The notes: generated by a model from the letters alone, not told the origin. Positions 1-11,427 are shown, numbered from the stretch's first letter. The stretch: 64,000 nt of DNA from Pterois miles (GCA_947000775.1 CAMQGK010000326.1:1-64000); one strand, 5' to 3'. A program made the numbers and translations.

Positions 1-437
1 GTGCTGGGTCCGACTGAGGGCGCAGACCCGCCGGTGTTTGAGGGACTGTGCTTTCTCCGAATGAGAGGTCAGACCTGCCGGCGTTTGTGGGCCTGTGCTG
101 GGTCCAACTGAAGACGCAGACCCGCCGGCGTTTGTGGGCCTGTCCTGGGTCCGACTGAGGGCGCAGACCTGCCGGCGTTTGTGTGCCAGTCCTGTGTCAG
201 GCTGAGCGCGCCTACCCGCCGGCGTTTGTGGGCCTGTGTTGGGTCAGACTGAGTGGTCAGACCTGCCGGCGTTTGTGGGCCTGTGTTGGGTCAGACTGAG
301 CGCGCCTACCCACCGGCGTTTGTGGGCCTGTGCTGGGTCCAACTGAGGGCGCAGACCTGCCGGCATTTGTGTGCCAGTCCTGTGTCAGGCTGAGCGCGCC
401 TATCCGCCGGCGTTTGTGGGTCTGTGCTGGGTCAGAC

Positions 438-626
438 TGACGGGTCAGACCTGCCGGCGTTTGAGGGCCTGTACTGGGTCCGACTGGGGGCACAGACCTG
501 CCAGTGTTTGTGGGCCTGTACTTTGTCCAACTGAGGGGTCAGACCTGCCGGCTTTTGTTTGCTTGTACTGGGTCCGACTGAGTAGTGCAGACCCGCCGGC
601 GTTTGTGGGCCTGTCCTGGGTCCGAC
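438..626 (+). repeat. N-O-P-I cassette (four monomers)
   Basis: Monomers start at 438 (N, TGACGGGTCAGACC, ending GTACTGGGTCCGAC), 485 (O, GGCACAGACC, ending CTTTGTCCAAC), 532 (P, GGCTTTTGTTTGCTTGTAC) and 579 (I, 48 bp). P is the most diverged monomer in the array. P copies were read at 532, 2746, 6044, 7177, 11932, 13016, 15180, 17111, 19040, 23416, 25251, 32778, 35603, 38145, 42052, 43558, 45206, 48875, 51698, 52170, 52688, 54383, 55984, 56644, 58059, 60036, 62014 and 62770, nearly always preceded by an O-like monomer and followed by I. Confidence 0.88.
579..626 (+). repeat. 48-bp monomer variant, type I
   Basis: The TGA-to-TGA distance is 48 bp (579 to 627) because the linker TGAGTAGTGCAGACCC has one base more than TGAGGGCGCAGACCC. 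Type I always follows H or P and recurs throughout the window, so block offsets between duplications are 47n plus a small number. The extra base shifts frame, lets a reading frame skip one TGA, and so explains most of the spurious 62-codon open frames. Confidence 0.9.
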
Positions 627-3077
627 TGAGCGCGCCTACCCGCCGGCGTTTGTGGGCCTGTGCTGGGTCAGACTGAGGGGTCAGACTTGCCGGCGTTTGC
701 GGGCCTGTCCTGGGTCAGACTGAGGGGTCAGACCTGTCTGCGTTTGTGTGCTAGTCCTGTGTCAGACTGAGCGCGCCTACCCGCCGGCGTTTGTGGGCCT
801 GTGCTGGGTCAGACTGAGGGGTCAGACCTGCCGGCGTTTGCGGGCCTGTCCTGGGTCCGACTGAGGGCGCAGACCTGCCGGCGTTTGTGGGCCTGTCCTG
901 GGTCCGACTGAGCGCGCCTACCCGCCGGCGTTTGTGGGCCTGTGCTGGGTCAGAGTGAGGGGTCAGACCTGCCGGCGTTTGTGGGCCTGTCCTGGGTCCG
1001 ACTGAGCGCGCCTACCCGCCGGCGTTTGTGGGCCTGTGCTGGGTCAGACTGAGGGGTCAGACCTGCCGGAGTTTGTGGGCTTGTGCTGGGTCCGACTGAG
1101 GGCGCAGACCCGCCGGTGTTTGTGGGACTGTGCTTTCTCTGAATGAGAGGTCAGACCTGCCGGCGTTTGCGGGCCTGTGCTGGGTCCTACTGAAGGCGCA
1201 GACCCGCCGGCGTTTGTGGGCCTGTCCTGGGTCCGACTGAGGGCGCAGACCTGCCGGCGTTTGTGTGCCAGTCCTGTGTCAGACTGAGCGCGCCTACCCG
1301 CCGGCGTTTGTGGGCCTGTGCTGGTTCAGAGTGAGGGGTCAGACCTGCCGGCGTTTGTGGGCCTGTGCTGGGTCCGACTGAGGGCGCAGACCCGCCGGTG
1401 TTTGAGGGACTGTGCTTTCTCCGAATGAGAGGTCAGACCTGCCGGCGTTTGTGGGCCTGTGCTGGGTCCAACTGAAGACGCAGACCCGCCGGCGTTTGTG
1501 GGCCTGTCCTGGGTCCGACTGAGGGGCGCAGACCTGCCGGCGTTTGTGTGCCAGTCCTGTGTCAGGCTGAGCGCGCCTACCCGCCGGCGTTTGTGGGCCT
1601 GTGTTGGGTCAGACTGAGTGGTCAGACCTGCCGGCGTTTGTGGGCCTGTGTTGGGTCAGACTGAGCGCGCCTACCCACCGGCGTTTGTGGGCCTGTCCTG
1701 TGTCCGACTGAGTAGTGCAGACCCGCCGGCGTTTGTGGGCCTGTCCTGGGTCCGACTGAGGGCGCAGACCCGCCGGCGTTTTTTGGGCCTGTCCTGGGTC
1801 CGACTGAGGGCACAGACCTGCCGGCGTTTGTGTGCCAGTCCTGTGTCAGACTGAGCGCGCCTACCCGCCGGCGTTTGTGGGCCTGTGCTGGGTCAGACTG
1901 AGGGGTCAGAACTGCCGGCGTTTGCGGGCCTGTCCTGGGTCAGACTGAGTGGTCAGACCTGCCGGCGTTTGTGGGCCTGTGCTGGGTCCGACTGAGGGCG
2001 CAGACCCGCCGGTGTTTGTGGGACTGTGCTTTTTCCTAATGAGAGGTCAGACCTGCCGGCGTTTGTGGGCCTGTGCTGGGTCCAACTGAAGGCGCAGACC
2101 CGCCGGCGTTTGTGGGCCTGTCCTGGGTCCGACTGAGGGCGCAGACCTGCCGGCGTTTGTGTGCCAGTCCTGTGTCAGGCTGAGCGCGCCTACCCGCCGG
2201 CGTTTGTGGGCCTGTGTTGGGTCAGCCTGAGCGTGCCTACCCGCCGGCGTTTGTGGGCCTGTCCTGGGTCCGACTGAGGGCGCAGACCTGCCGGCGTTTG
2301 TGTGCCAGTCCTGTGTCAGACTGAGCGCGCCTACCCGCCGGCGTTTGTGGGCCTGTGCTGGGTCAGACTGGGGGTCTGACCTGCCGGAGTTTGTGGGCCT
2401 GTGCTGGGTCCGACTGAGGGCGCAGACCCGCCGGTGTTTGTGGGACTGTGCTTTATCTGAATGAGGAGGTCAGACCTGCCGGCGTTTGTGGGCCTGTGCT
2501 GGGTCCTACTGAAGGCGCAGACCCGCCGGCGTTTCTGGGCCTGTCCTGGGTCCGACTGAGGGCGCAGACCTGCTGGCGTTTGTGTGCCAGTCCTGTGTCA
2601 GGCTGAGCGCGTCTACCCGCCGGCGTTTGTGGGCCTGTGCTGGGTCAGACTGACGGGTCAGACCTGCCGGCGTTTGTGGGCCTGTACTGGGTCCGACTGA
2701 GGGCACAGACCTGCCGGTGTTTTTTGGGCCTGTGCTTTGTCCAACTGAGGGGTCAGACCTGCCGGCTTTTCTTTGCTTGTACTGGGTCCGACTGAGTAGT
2801 GCAGACCCGCCGGCGTTTGTGGGCCTGTCCTGGGTCCGACTGAGGGCGCCTACCCGCCGGCGTTTTTTGGGCCTGTCCTGTGTCCGACTGAGTAGTGCAG
2901 ACCCGCCGGCGTTTGTGGGCCTGTCCTGGGTCCGACTGAGGGCGCAGACCCGCCGGCGTTTTTGGGCCTGTCCTGGGTCCGACTGAGGGCACAGACCTGC
3001 CGGCGTTTGTGTGCCAGTCCTGTGTCAGACTGAGCGCGCCTACCCGCCGGCGTTTGTGGGCCTGTGTTGGGTCAGAC

Positions 3078-3124
3078 TGAGGGGTCAGACCTGCCGGCGT
3101 TTGTGGGCCTGTGCTGGGTCCGAC
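3078..3124 (+). repeat. Reference monomer, type A (47 bp)
   Basis: A representative copy, phased from one TGA to the next (3078 to 3125). It starts TGAGGGGTCAGACC, continues CCGGCGTTTGTGGGCC and ends GGGTCCGAC. It carries the GCCGGC palindrome seen in most monomers. Types are told apart by the linker after TGA and by the last 20 bases. Here it is followed directly by type B (3125-3171) and type C (from 3172), the usual order. Confidence 0.93.
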
Positions 3125-3171
3125 TGAGGGCGCAGACCCGCCGGTGTTTGTGGGACTGTGCTTTCTCCGAA
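3125..3171 (+). repeat. Landmark monomer type B (CTTTCTCCGAA end)
   Basis: Type B starts TGAGGGCGCAGACCC, has GGTGTTTGTGGGAC (or GGTGTTTGAGGGAC) instead of GGCGTTTGTGGGCC, and ends CTTTCTCCGAA or CTTTCTCTGAA instead of CTGGGTCCGAC. It is one of the most diverged types and a convenient marker of the A-B-C-D-E-F unit. Local variants include CTTTTTCCTAA (near 2029, 11639 and 14465), CTTTATCTGAA (near 2450 and 14888), GTTTTCCCTGAA (near 16535, 17852, 21850 and 33662) and CTGTACTTTCTCC (near 27918, 30977, 32339 and 50696). These trace which blocks descend from one another. Confidence 0.9.
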
Positions 3172-4300
3172 TGAGAGGTCAGACCTGCCGGCGTTTGTGG
3201 GCCTGTGCTGGGTCCAACTGAGGGCGCAGACCTGCCGGCATTTGTGTGCCAGTCCTGTGTCAGGCTGAGCGCGCCTATCCGCCGGCGTTTGTGGGCCTGT
3301 GCTGGGTCAGACTGACGGGTCAGACCTGCCGGCGTTTGAGGGCCTGTACTGGGTCCGACTGGGGGCACAGACCTGCCAGTGTTTGTGGGCCTGTGCTGGG
3401 TCCGACTGAGGGCGCAGACCCGCAGGTGTTTGAGGGACTGTGCTTTCTCCGAATGAGAGGTCAGACCTGCCGGCATTTGTGGGCCTGTGCTGGGTCCAAC
3501 TGAAGGCGCAGATCCGCCGGCGTTTGTGGGCCTGTCCTGGGTCCGACTGAGGGCGCAGACCTGCCGGCGTTTGTGTGCCTGTCCTGGGTCCGACTGAGCG
3601 CGCCTACCCGCCGGCGTTTGTGGGCCTGTGCTGGGTCAGAGTGAGGGGTCAGACCTGCCGGCGTTTGTGGGCCTGTCCTGGGTCCGACTGAGCGCGCCTA
3701 CCCGCCGGCGTTTGTGGGCCTGTGCTGGGTCAGACTGAGGGGTCAGACCTGCCGGAGTTTGTGGGCTTGTGCTGGGTCCGACTGAGGGCGCAGACCCGCC
3801 GGTGTTTGTGGGACTGTGCTTTCTCTGAATGAGAGGTCAGACCTGCCGGCGTTTGTGGGCCTGTGCTGGGTCCTACTGAAGGCGCAGACCCGCCGGCGTT
3901 TGTGGGCCTGTCCTGGGTCCGACTGAGGGCGCAGACCTGCCGGCGTTTGTGGGCCTGTGTTGGGTCAGACTGAGTGGTCAGACCTGCCGGCGTTTGTGGG
4001 CCTGTGTTGGGTCAGACTGAGCGCGCCTACCCACCGGCGTTTGTGGGCCTGTCCTGTGTCCGACTGAGTAGTGCAGACCCGCCGGCGTTTGTGGGCCTGT
4101 CCTGGGTCCGACTGAGGGCGCAGACCCGCCGGCGTTTGTGTGCCAGTCCTGTGTCAGACTGAGCGCGCCTACCCGCCGGCGTTTGTGGGCCTGTGCTGGG
4201 TCAGACTGAGGGGTCAGAACTGGCGGCGTTTGCGGGCCTGTCCTGGGTCAGACTGAGGGGTCAGACCTGTCGGCGTTTGTGTGCTAGTCCTGTGTCAGAC

Positions 4301-4350
4301 TGAGCGCGCCTACCCGCGGGCGGCGTTTGTGGGCCTGTGCTGGGTCCTAC
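4301..4350 (+). repeat. 50-bp hybrid monomer (F start, C end) with 3-bp insertion
   Basis: This monomer starts as type F (TGAGCGCGCCTACCC) but ends as type C (GGGTCCTAC), skipping the A and B monomers normally between. It is 50 bp (TGA at 4301, next at 4351) because it reads CCCGCGGGCGGCG where paralogues read CCCGCCGGCG. The equivalent monomers near 8588 and 10237 are also F/C hybrids, of 48 and 47 bp. The hybrid is therefore older than the spread of the larger unit, while the length changes are later. Confidence 0.85.
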
Positions 4351-5337
4351 TGAAGGCGCAGACCCGCCGGCGTTTGTGGGCCTGTCCTGGGTCCGACTGA
4401 GGGCGCAGACCTGCCGGCGTTTTTGTGCCAGTCCTGTGTCAGGCTGAGCGCGCCTACCCGCCGGCGTTTGTGGGCCTGTGCTGGGTCAGACTGAGGGGTC
4501 AGACCTGACGGCGTTTGTGGGCATGTGCTGGGTCCGACTGAGGGCGCAGACCCGCCGGTGTTTGAGGGACTGTGCTTTCTCCGAATGAGAGGTCAGACCT
4601 GCCTGCGTTTGTGGGCCTGTGCTGGGTCCAACTGAAGGCGCAGACCCGCCGGCGTTTGTTGGCCTGTCCTGGGTCCGACTGAGGGCGCAGACCTGCCGGC
4701 GTTTGTGTGCCAGTCCTGTGTCAGACTGAGCGCGCCTACCCGCCGGCGTTTGTGGGCCTGTGCTGGGTCAGACTGAGGGGTCAGACCTGCCGGAGTTTGT
4801 GGGCCTGTGCTGGGTCCGACTGAGGGCGCAGACCCGCCGGTGTTTGTGGGACTGTGCTTTCTCTGAATGAGAGGTCAGACCTGCCGGCGTTTGCGGGCCT
4901 GTGCTGGGTCCTACTGAAGGCGCAGACCCGCCGGCGTTTGTGGGCCTGTCCTGGGTCCGACTGAGGGCGCAGACCTGCCGGCGTTTGTGTGCCAGTCCTG
5001 TGTCAGGCTGAGCGCGCCTACCCGCCGGCGTTTGTGGGCCTGTGCTGGGTCAGAGTGAGGGGTCAGACCTGCCGGCGTTTGTGGGCCTGTGCTGGGTCCG
5101 ACTGAGGGCGCAGACCCGCCGGTGTTTGAGGGACTGTGCTTTCTCCGAATGAGAGGTCAGACCTGCCGGCGTTTGTGGGCCTGTGCTGGGTCCAACTGAA
5201 GACGCAGACCCGCCGGCGTTTGTGGGCCTGTCCTGGGTCCGACTGAGGGCGCAGACCTGCCGGCGTTTGTGTGCCAGTCCTGTGTCAGGCTGAGCGCGCC
5301 TACCCGCCGGCGTTTGTGGGCCTGTGTTGGGTCAGAC

Positions 5338-5667
5338 TGAGTGGTCAGACCTGCCGGCGTTTGTGGGCCTGTGTTGGGTCAGACTGAGCGCGCCTACCCA
5401 CCGGCGTTTGTGGGCCTGTCCTGTGTCCGACTGAGTAGTGCAGACCCGCCGGCGTTTGTGGGCCTGTCCTGGGTCCGACTGAGGGCGCAGACCCGCCGGC
5501 GTTTTTGGGCCTGTCCTGGGTCCGACTGGGGGCACAGACCTGCCGGCGTTTGTGTGCCAGTCCTGTGTCAGACTGAGCGCGCCTACCCGCCGGCGTTTGT
5601 GGGCCTGTGCTGGGTCAGACTGAGGGGTCAGAACTGCCGGCGTTTGCGGGCCTGTCCTGGGTCAGAC
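5338..5667 (+). repeat. Representative G-H-I-J-K-F-L module
   Basis: Monomers start at 5338 (G, TGAGTGGTCAGACC), 5385 (H, CGCGCCTACCCACCGG, ending TCCTGTGTCCGAC), 5432 (I, 48 bp), 5480 (J, with GGCGTTTTTGGGCC), 5527 (K, GGCACAGACC, ending GTGTCAGAC; its usual TGA is TGG here), 5574 (F) and 5621 (L, with CAGAACTGCC and GTTTGCGGGCC). This G-H-I start is the most regular marker of the array: about thirty copies of the G-H junction were seen, from 1618 to 61451. It is often followed by L and M (GTGTGCTAGTCCTG) and then returns to A-B-C-D-E-F. Confidence 0.87.
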
Positions 5668-6960
5668 TGAGGGGTCAGACCTGCCGGCGTTTGTGGGCCT
5701 GTGCTGGGTCCGACTGAGGGGCGCAGACCCGCCGGTGTTTGTGGGACTGTGCTTTCTCTAATGAGAGGTCAGACCTGCCGGCGTTTGTGGGCCTGTGCTG
5801 GGTCCAACTGAAGGCGCAGACCCGCCGGCGTTTGTGGGCCTGTCCTGGGTCCGACTGAGAGCGCAGACCTGCCGGCATTTGTGTGCCAGTCCTGTGTCAG
5901 GCTGAGCGCGCCTATCCGCCGGCGTTTGTGGGCCTGTGCTGGGTCAGACTGACGGGTCAGACCTGCCGGCGTTTGTGGGCCTGTACTGGGTCCGACTGAG
6001 GGCACAGACCTGCCGGTGTTTTTGGGCCTGTGCTTTGTCCAACTGAGGGGTCAGACCTGCCGGCTTTTGTTTGCTTGTACTGGGTCCGACTGAGTAGTGC
6101 AGACCCGCCGGCGTTTGTGGGCCTGTCCTGGGTCCGACTGAGGGGCGCCTACCCGCCGGCGTTTTTGGGCCTGTCCTGTGTCCGACTGAGTAGTGCAGAC
6201 CCGCCGGCGTTTGTGGGCCTGTCCTGGGTCCGACTGAGGGCGCAGACCCGGCGGCGTTTTTGGGCCTGTCCTGGGTCCGACTGAGGGCACAGACCTGCCG
6301 GCGTTTGTGTGCCAGTCCTGTGTCAGACTGAGCGCGCCTACCCGCCGGCGTTTGTGGGCCTGTGCTGGGTCAGACTGAGGGGTCAGACCTGCCGGCGTTT
6401 GTGGGCCTGTGCTGGGTCCGACTGAGGGCGCAGACCCGCCGGTGTTTGTGGGACTGTGCTTTCTCCGAATGAGAGGTCAGACCTGCCGGCGTTTGTGGGC
6501 CTGTGCTGGGTCCAACTGAGGGCGCAGACTTGCCGGCATTTGTGTGCCAGTCCTGTGTCAGGCTGAGCGCGCCTATCCGCCGGCGTTTGTGGGCCTGTCC
6601 TGGGTCCGACTGAGGGGCGCCTACCCGCCGGCGTTTTTGGGCCTGTCCTGTGTCCGACTGAGTAGTGCAGACCCGCCGGCGTTTGTGGGCCTGTCCTGGG
6701 TCCGACTGAGGGCGCAGACCCGCCGGCGTTTTTGGGCCTGTCCTGGGTCCGACTGAGGGCACAGACCTGCCGGCGTTTGTGTGCCAGTCCTGTGTCAGAC
6801 TGAGCGCGCCTACCCGCCGGCGTTTGTGGGCCTGTGCTGGGTCAGACTGAGGGGTCAGACCTGCCGGCGTTTGTGGGCCTGTGCTGGGTCCGACTGAGGG
6901 CGCAGACCCGCCGGTGTTTGTGGGACTGTGCTTTCTCCGAATGAGAGGTCAGACCTGCCG

Positions 6961-8420
6961 GCGTTTGTGGGCCTGTGCTGGGTCCAACTGAGGGCGCAGA
7001 CCTGCCGGCATTTGTGTGCCAGTCCTGTGTCAGGCTGAGCGCGCCTATCCGCCGGCGTTTGTGGGCCTGTGCTGGGTCAGACTGACGGGTCAGACCTGCC
7101 GGCGTTTGAGGGCCTGTACTGGGTCCGACTGGGGGCACAGACCTGCCAGTGTTTGTGGGCCTGTGCTTTGTCCAACTGAGGGGTCAGACCTGCCGGCTTT
7201 TGTTTGCTTGTACTGGGTCCGACTGAGTAGTGCAGACCCGCCGGCGTTTGTGGGCCTGTCCTGGGTCCGACTGAGCGCGCCTACCCGCCGGCGTTTGTGG
7301 GCCTGTGCTGGGTCAGACTGAGGGGTCAGACTTGCCGGCGTTTGCGGGCCTGTCCTGGGTCAGACTGAGGGGTCAGACCTGTCTGCGTTTGTGTGCTAGT
7401 CCTGTGTCAGACTGAGCGCGCCTACCCGCCGGCGTTTGTGGGCCTGTGCTGGGTCAGACTGAGGGGTCAGACCTGCCGGCGTTTGCGGGCCTGTCCTGGG
7501 TCCGACTGAGGGCGCAGACCTGCCGGCGTTTGTGGGCCTGTCCTGGGTCCGACTGAGCGCGCCTACCCGCCGGCGTTTGTGGGCCTGTGCTGGGTCAGAG
7601 TGAGGGGTCAGACCTGCCGGCGTTTGTGGGCCTGTCCTGGGTCCGACTGAGCGCGCCTACCCGCCGGCGTTTGTGGGCCTGTGCTGGGTCAGACTGAGGG
7701 GTCAGACCTGCCGGAGTTTGTGGGCTTGTGCTGGGTCCGACTGAGGGCGCAGACCCGCCGGTGTTTGTGGGACTGTGCTTTCTCTGAATGAGAGGTCAGA
7801 CCTGCCGGCGTTTGTGGGCCTGTGCTGGGTCCTACTGAAGGCGCAGACCCGCCGGCGTTTGTGGGCCTGTCCTGGGTCCGACTGAGGGCGCAGACCTGCC
7901 GGCGTTTGTGTGCCAGTCCTGTGTCAGGCTGAGCGCGCCTACCCGCCGGCGTTTGTGGGCCTGTGCTGGGTCAGACTGAGGGGTCAGACCTGCCGGCGTT
8001 TGTGGGCCTGTGCTGGGTCCGACTGAGGGCGCAGACCCGCCGGTGTTTGAGGGACTGTGCTTTCTCCGAATGAGAGGTCAGACCTGCCGGCGTTTGTGGG
8101 CCTGTGCTGGGTCCAACTGAAGGCGCAGACCCGCCGGCGTTTGTGGGCCTGTCCTGGGTCCGACTGAGGGCGCAGACCTGCCGGCGTTTGTGTGCCAGTC
8201 CTGTGTCAGGCTGAGTGCGCCTACCTGCCGGCGTTTGTGGGCCTGTGTTGGGTCAGACTGAGTGGTCAGACCTGCCGGCGTTTGTGGGCCTGTGTTGGGT
8301 CAGACTGAGCGCGCCTACCCACCGGCGTTTGTGGGCCTGTCCTGTGTCCGACTGAGTAGTGCAGACCCGCCGGCGTTTGTGGGCCTGTCCTGGGTCCGAC
8401 TGAGGGCGCAGACCCGCCGG
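6961..8420 (+). repeat. Partial third copy of the left segmental duplication
   Basis: Matches 316 to about 1780 at an offset of 6,645 then 6,644 bp. The one-base change matches GAGGGGCGCAG near 1522 against GAGGGCGCAG near 8166. This copy lacks the GTGGGTCTGTGC and GTACTTTGTCC variants shared by the other two copies, so the pair at 316 and 12800 appears to be the more closely related one. The match ends near 8420, where J is absent and GTGTGCCAG follows directly. Confidence 0.78.
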
Positions 8421-9778
8421 CGTTTGTGTGCCAGTCCTGTGTCAGACTGAGCGCGCCTACCCGCCGGCGTTTGTGGGCCTGTGCTGGGTCAGACTGAGGG
8501 GTCAGAACTGGCGGCGTTTGCGGGCCTTTCCTGGGTCAGACTGAGGGGTCAGACCTGTCGGCGTTTGTGTGCTAGTCCTGTGTCAGACTGAGGCGCGCCT
8601 ACCCGCCGGCGTTTGTGGGCCTGTGCTGGGTCCTACTGAAGGCGCAGACCCGCCGGCGTTTGTGGGCCTGTCCTGGGTCCGACTGAGGGCGCAGACCTGC
8701 CGGCGTTTTTGTGCCAGTCCTGTGTCAGGCTGAGCGCGCCTACCCGCCGGCGTTTGTGGGCCTGTGCTGGGTCAGACTGAGGGGTCAGACCTGACGGCGT
8801 TTGTGGGCATGTGCTGGGTCCGACTGAGGGCGCAGACCCGCCGGTGTTTGAGGGACTGTGCTTTCTCCGAATGAGAGGTCAGACCTGCCTGCGTTTGTGG
8901 GCCTGTGCTGGGTCCAACTGAAGGCGCAGACCCGCCGGTGTTTGTGGGCCTGTCCTGGGTCCGACTGAGGGCGCAGACCTGCCGGCGTTTGTGTGCCAGT
9001 CCTGTGTCAGACTGAGCGCGCCTACCCGCCGGCGTTTGTGGGCCTGTGCTGGGTCAGACTGAGGGGTCAGACCTGCCGGAGTTTGTGGGCCTGTGCTGGG
9101 TCCGACTGAGGGCGCAGACCCGCCGGTGTTTGTGGGACTGTGCTTTCTCTGAATGAGAGGTCAGCCCTGCCGGCGTTTGCGGGCCTGTGCTGGGTCCTAC
9201 TGAAGGCGCAGACCCGCCGGCGTTTGTGGGCCTGTCCTGGGTCCGACTGAGGGCGCAGACCTGCCGGCGTTTGTGTGCCAGTCCTGTGTCAGACTGAGCG
9301 CGCCTACCCGCCGGCGTTTGTGGGCCTGTGCTGGGTCAGAGTGAGGGGTCAGACCTGCCGGCGTTTGTGGGCCTGTGCTGGGTCCGACTGAGGGCGCAGA
9401 CCCGCCGGTGTTTGAGGGACTGTGCTTTCTCCGAATGAGAGGTCAGACCTGCCGGCGTTTGTGGGCCTGTGCTGGGTCCAACTGAAGACGCAGACCCGCC
9501 GGCGTTTGTGGGCCTGTCCTGGGTCCGACTGAGGGGCGCAGACCTGCCGGCGTTTGTGTGCCAGTCCTGTGTCAGGCTGAGCGCGCCTACCCGCCGGCGT
9601 TTGTGGGCCTGTGTTGGGTCAGACTGAGTGGTCAGACCTGCCGGCGTTTGTGGGCCTGTGTTGGGTCAGACTGAGCGCGCCTACCCACCGGCGTTTGTGG
9701 GCCTGTCCTGTGTCCGACTGAGTAGTGCAGACCCGCCGGCGTTTGTGGGCCTGTCCTGGGTCCGACTGAGGGCGCAGA
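8130..9778 (+). repeat. 1,649-bp tandem HOR, copy 1
   Basis: About 35 monomers, repeated immediately downstream. Variants shared by both copies include GGCTGAGTGCGCCTACC (near 8210 and 9859), CAGAACTGGCGGCG (near 8505 and 10153), GGCATGTGCTGGG (near 8806 and 10455), ACCTGCCTGCG (near 8883 and 10530) and GTCAGCCCTGCC (near 9161 and 10809). Only a few differences were noticed, including CCTTTCCTGG against CCTGTCCTGG and single-G indels near 8591 and 9532. A related copy of most of this unit lies at about 3974-5330. Confidence 0.85.
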
Positions 9779-11427
9779 CCCGCCGGCGTTTGTGGGCCTG
9801 TCCTGGGTCCGACTGAGGGCGCAGACCTGCCGGCGTTTGTGTGCCAGTCCTGTGTCAGGCTGAGTGCGCCTACCTGCCGGCGTTTGTGGGCCTGTGTTGG
9901 GTCAGACTGAGTGGTCAGACCTGCCGGCGTTTGTGGGCCTGTGTTGGGTCAGACTGAGCGCGCCTACCCACCGGCGTTTGTGGGCCTGTCCTGTGTCCGA
10001 CTGAGTAGTGCAGACCCGCCGGCGTTTGTGGGCCTGTCCTGGGTCCGACTGAGGGCGCAGACCCGCCGGCGTTTGTGTGCCAGTCCTGTGTCAGACTGAG
10101 CGCGCCTACCCGCCGGCGTTTGTGGGCCTGTGCTGGGTCAGACTGAGGGGTCAGAACTGGCGGCGTTTGCGGGCCTGTCCTGGGTCAGACTGAGGGGTCA
10201 GACCTGTCGGCGTTTGTGTGCTAGTCCTGTGTCAGACTGAGCGCGCCTACCCGCCGGCGTTTGTGGGCCTGTGCTGGGTCCTACTGAAGGCGCAGACCCG
10301 CCGGCGTTTGTGGGCCTGTCCTGGGTCCGACTGAGGGCGCAGACCTGCCGGCGTTTTTGTGCCAGTCCTGTGTCAGGCTGAGCGCGCCTACCCGCCGGCG
10401 TTTGTGGGCCTGTGCTGGGTCAGACTGAGGGGTCAGACCTGACGGCGTTTGTGGGCATGTGCTGGGTCCGACTGAGGGCGCAGACCCGCCGGTGTTTGAG
10501 GGACTGTGCTTTCTCCGAATGAGAGGTCAGACCTGCCTGCGTTTGTGGGCCTGTGCTGGGTCCAACTGAAGGCGCAGACCCGCCGGTGTTTGTGGGCCTG
10601 TCCTGGGTCCGACTGAGGGCGCAGACCTGCCGGCGTTTGTGTGCCAGTCCTGTGTCAGACTGAGCGCGCCTACCCGCCGGCGTTTGTGGGCCTGTGCTGG
10701 GTCAGACTGAGGGGTCAGACCTGCCGGAGTTTGTGGGCCTGTGCTGGGTCCGACTGAGGGCGCAGACCCGCCGGTGTTTGTGGGACTGTGCTTTCTCTGA
10801 ATGAGAGGTCAGCCCTGCCGGCGTTTGCGGGCCTGTGCTGGGTCCTACTGAAGGCGCAGACCCGCCGGCGTTTGTGGGCCTGTCCTGGGTCCGACTGAGG
10901 GGCGCAGACCTGCCGGCGTTTGTGTGCCAGTCCTGTGTCAGACTGAGCGCGCCTACCCGCCGGCGTTTGTGGGCCTGTGCTGGGTCAGAGTGAGGGGTCA
11001 GACCTGCCGGCGTTTGTGGGCCTGTGCTGGGTCCGACTGAGGGCGCAGACCCGCCGGTGTTTGAGGGACTGTGCTTTCTCCGAATGAGAGGTCAGACCTG
11101 CCGGCGTTTGTGGGCCTGTGCTGGGTCCAACTGAAGACGCAGACCCGCCGGCGTTTGTGGGCCTGTCCTGGGTCCGACTGAGGGCGCAGACCTGCCGGCG
11201 TTTGTGTGCCAGTCCTGTGTCAGGCTGAGCGCGCCTACCCGCCGGCGTTTGTGGGCCTGTGTTGGGTCAGACTGAGTGGTCAGACCTGCCGGCGTTTGTG
11301 GGCCTGTGTTGGGTCAGACTGAGCGCGCCTACCCACCGGCGTTTGTGGGCCTGTCCTGTGTCCGACTGAGTAGTGCAGACCCGCCGGCGTTTGTGGGCCT
11401 GTCCTGGGTCCGACTGAGGGCACAGAC
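9779..11427 (+). repeat. 1,649-bp tandem HOR, copy 2
   Basis: Second tandem copy. The offset moves from 1,649 (8262 to 9911) to 1,648 (9628 to 11276), accounted for by three one-base indels: an extra G near 8591 in copy 1, an extra G near 10889 in copy 2 and an extra G near 9532 in copy 1. It ends near 11427, where GGGCACAGACCTGCC replaces GGGCGCAGACCCGCC. Confidence 0.84.

Larger units (their letters stand above)
316..3580 (+). repeat. Large segmental duplication, copy 1 (about 3.2 kb)
   Basis: Matches 12800-16012 at an offset of 12,484 bp (near 371), falling to 12,436 (near 1618) and 12,433 (near 3072). Shared private variants include GTGGGTCTGTGC (near 419 and 12903), CTGTACTTTGTCC (near 516 and 13000), CTTTTTCCTAA (near 2029 and 14465), GGGTCAGCCTGAGCGTGCC (near 2219 and 14655), CTTTATCTGAA (near 2450 and 14888) and GCGCAGATCCGCC (near 3507 and 15940). 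The offset drop near 1320 is one 47-bp monomer missing from the second copy. Breakpoints are estimates to about one monomer. Confidence 0.85.

Noticed and set aside
1618..1854. Many open frames of 62-148 codons on both strands, such as 3072-3476 (-), 6370-6762 (-) and 57898-58344 (+)
   Set aside because: All are translations of the satellite. The period of 47 is not a multiple of three, so the same DNA is read in all three frames in turn, and open stretches end at the TGA built into each monomer. Many begin at GTG rather than ATG. No domain, signal peptide or codon bias is seen.
5341..5670. Repetitive protein with PPAFVGLSWVRL-like motifs, possibly a tandem-repeat surface protein
   Set aside because: The motif exists only because one frame is kept for a monomer or two before shifting. 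Indels are not in multiples of three and copies lose the frame freely.
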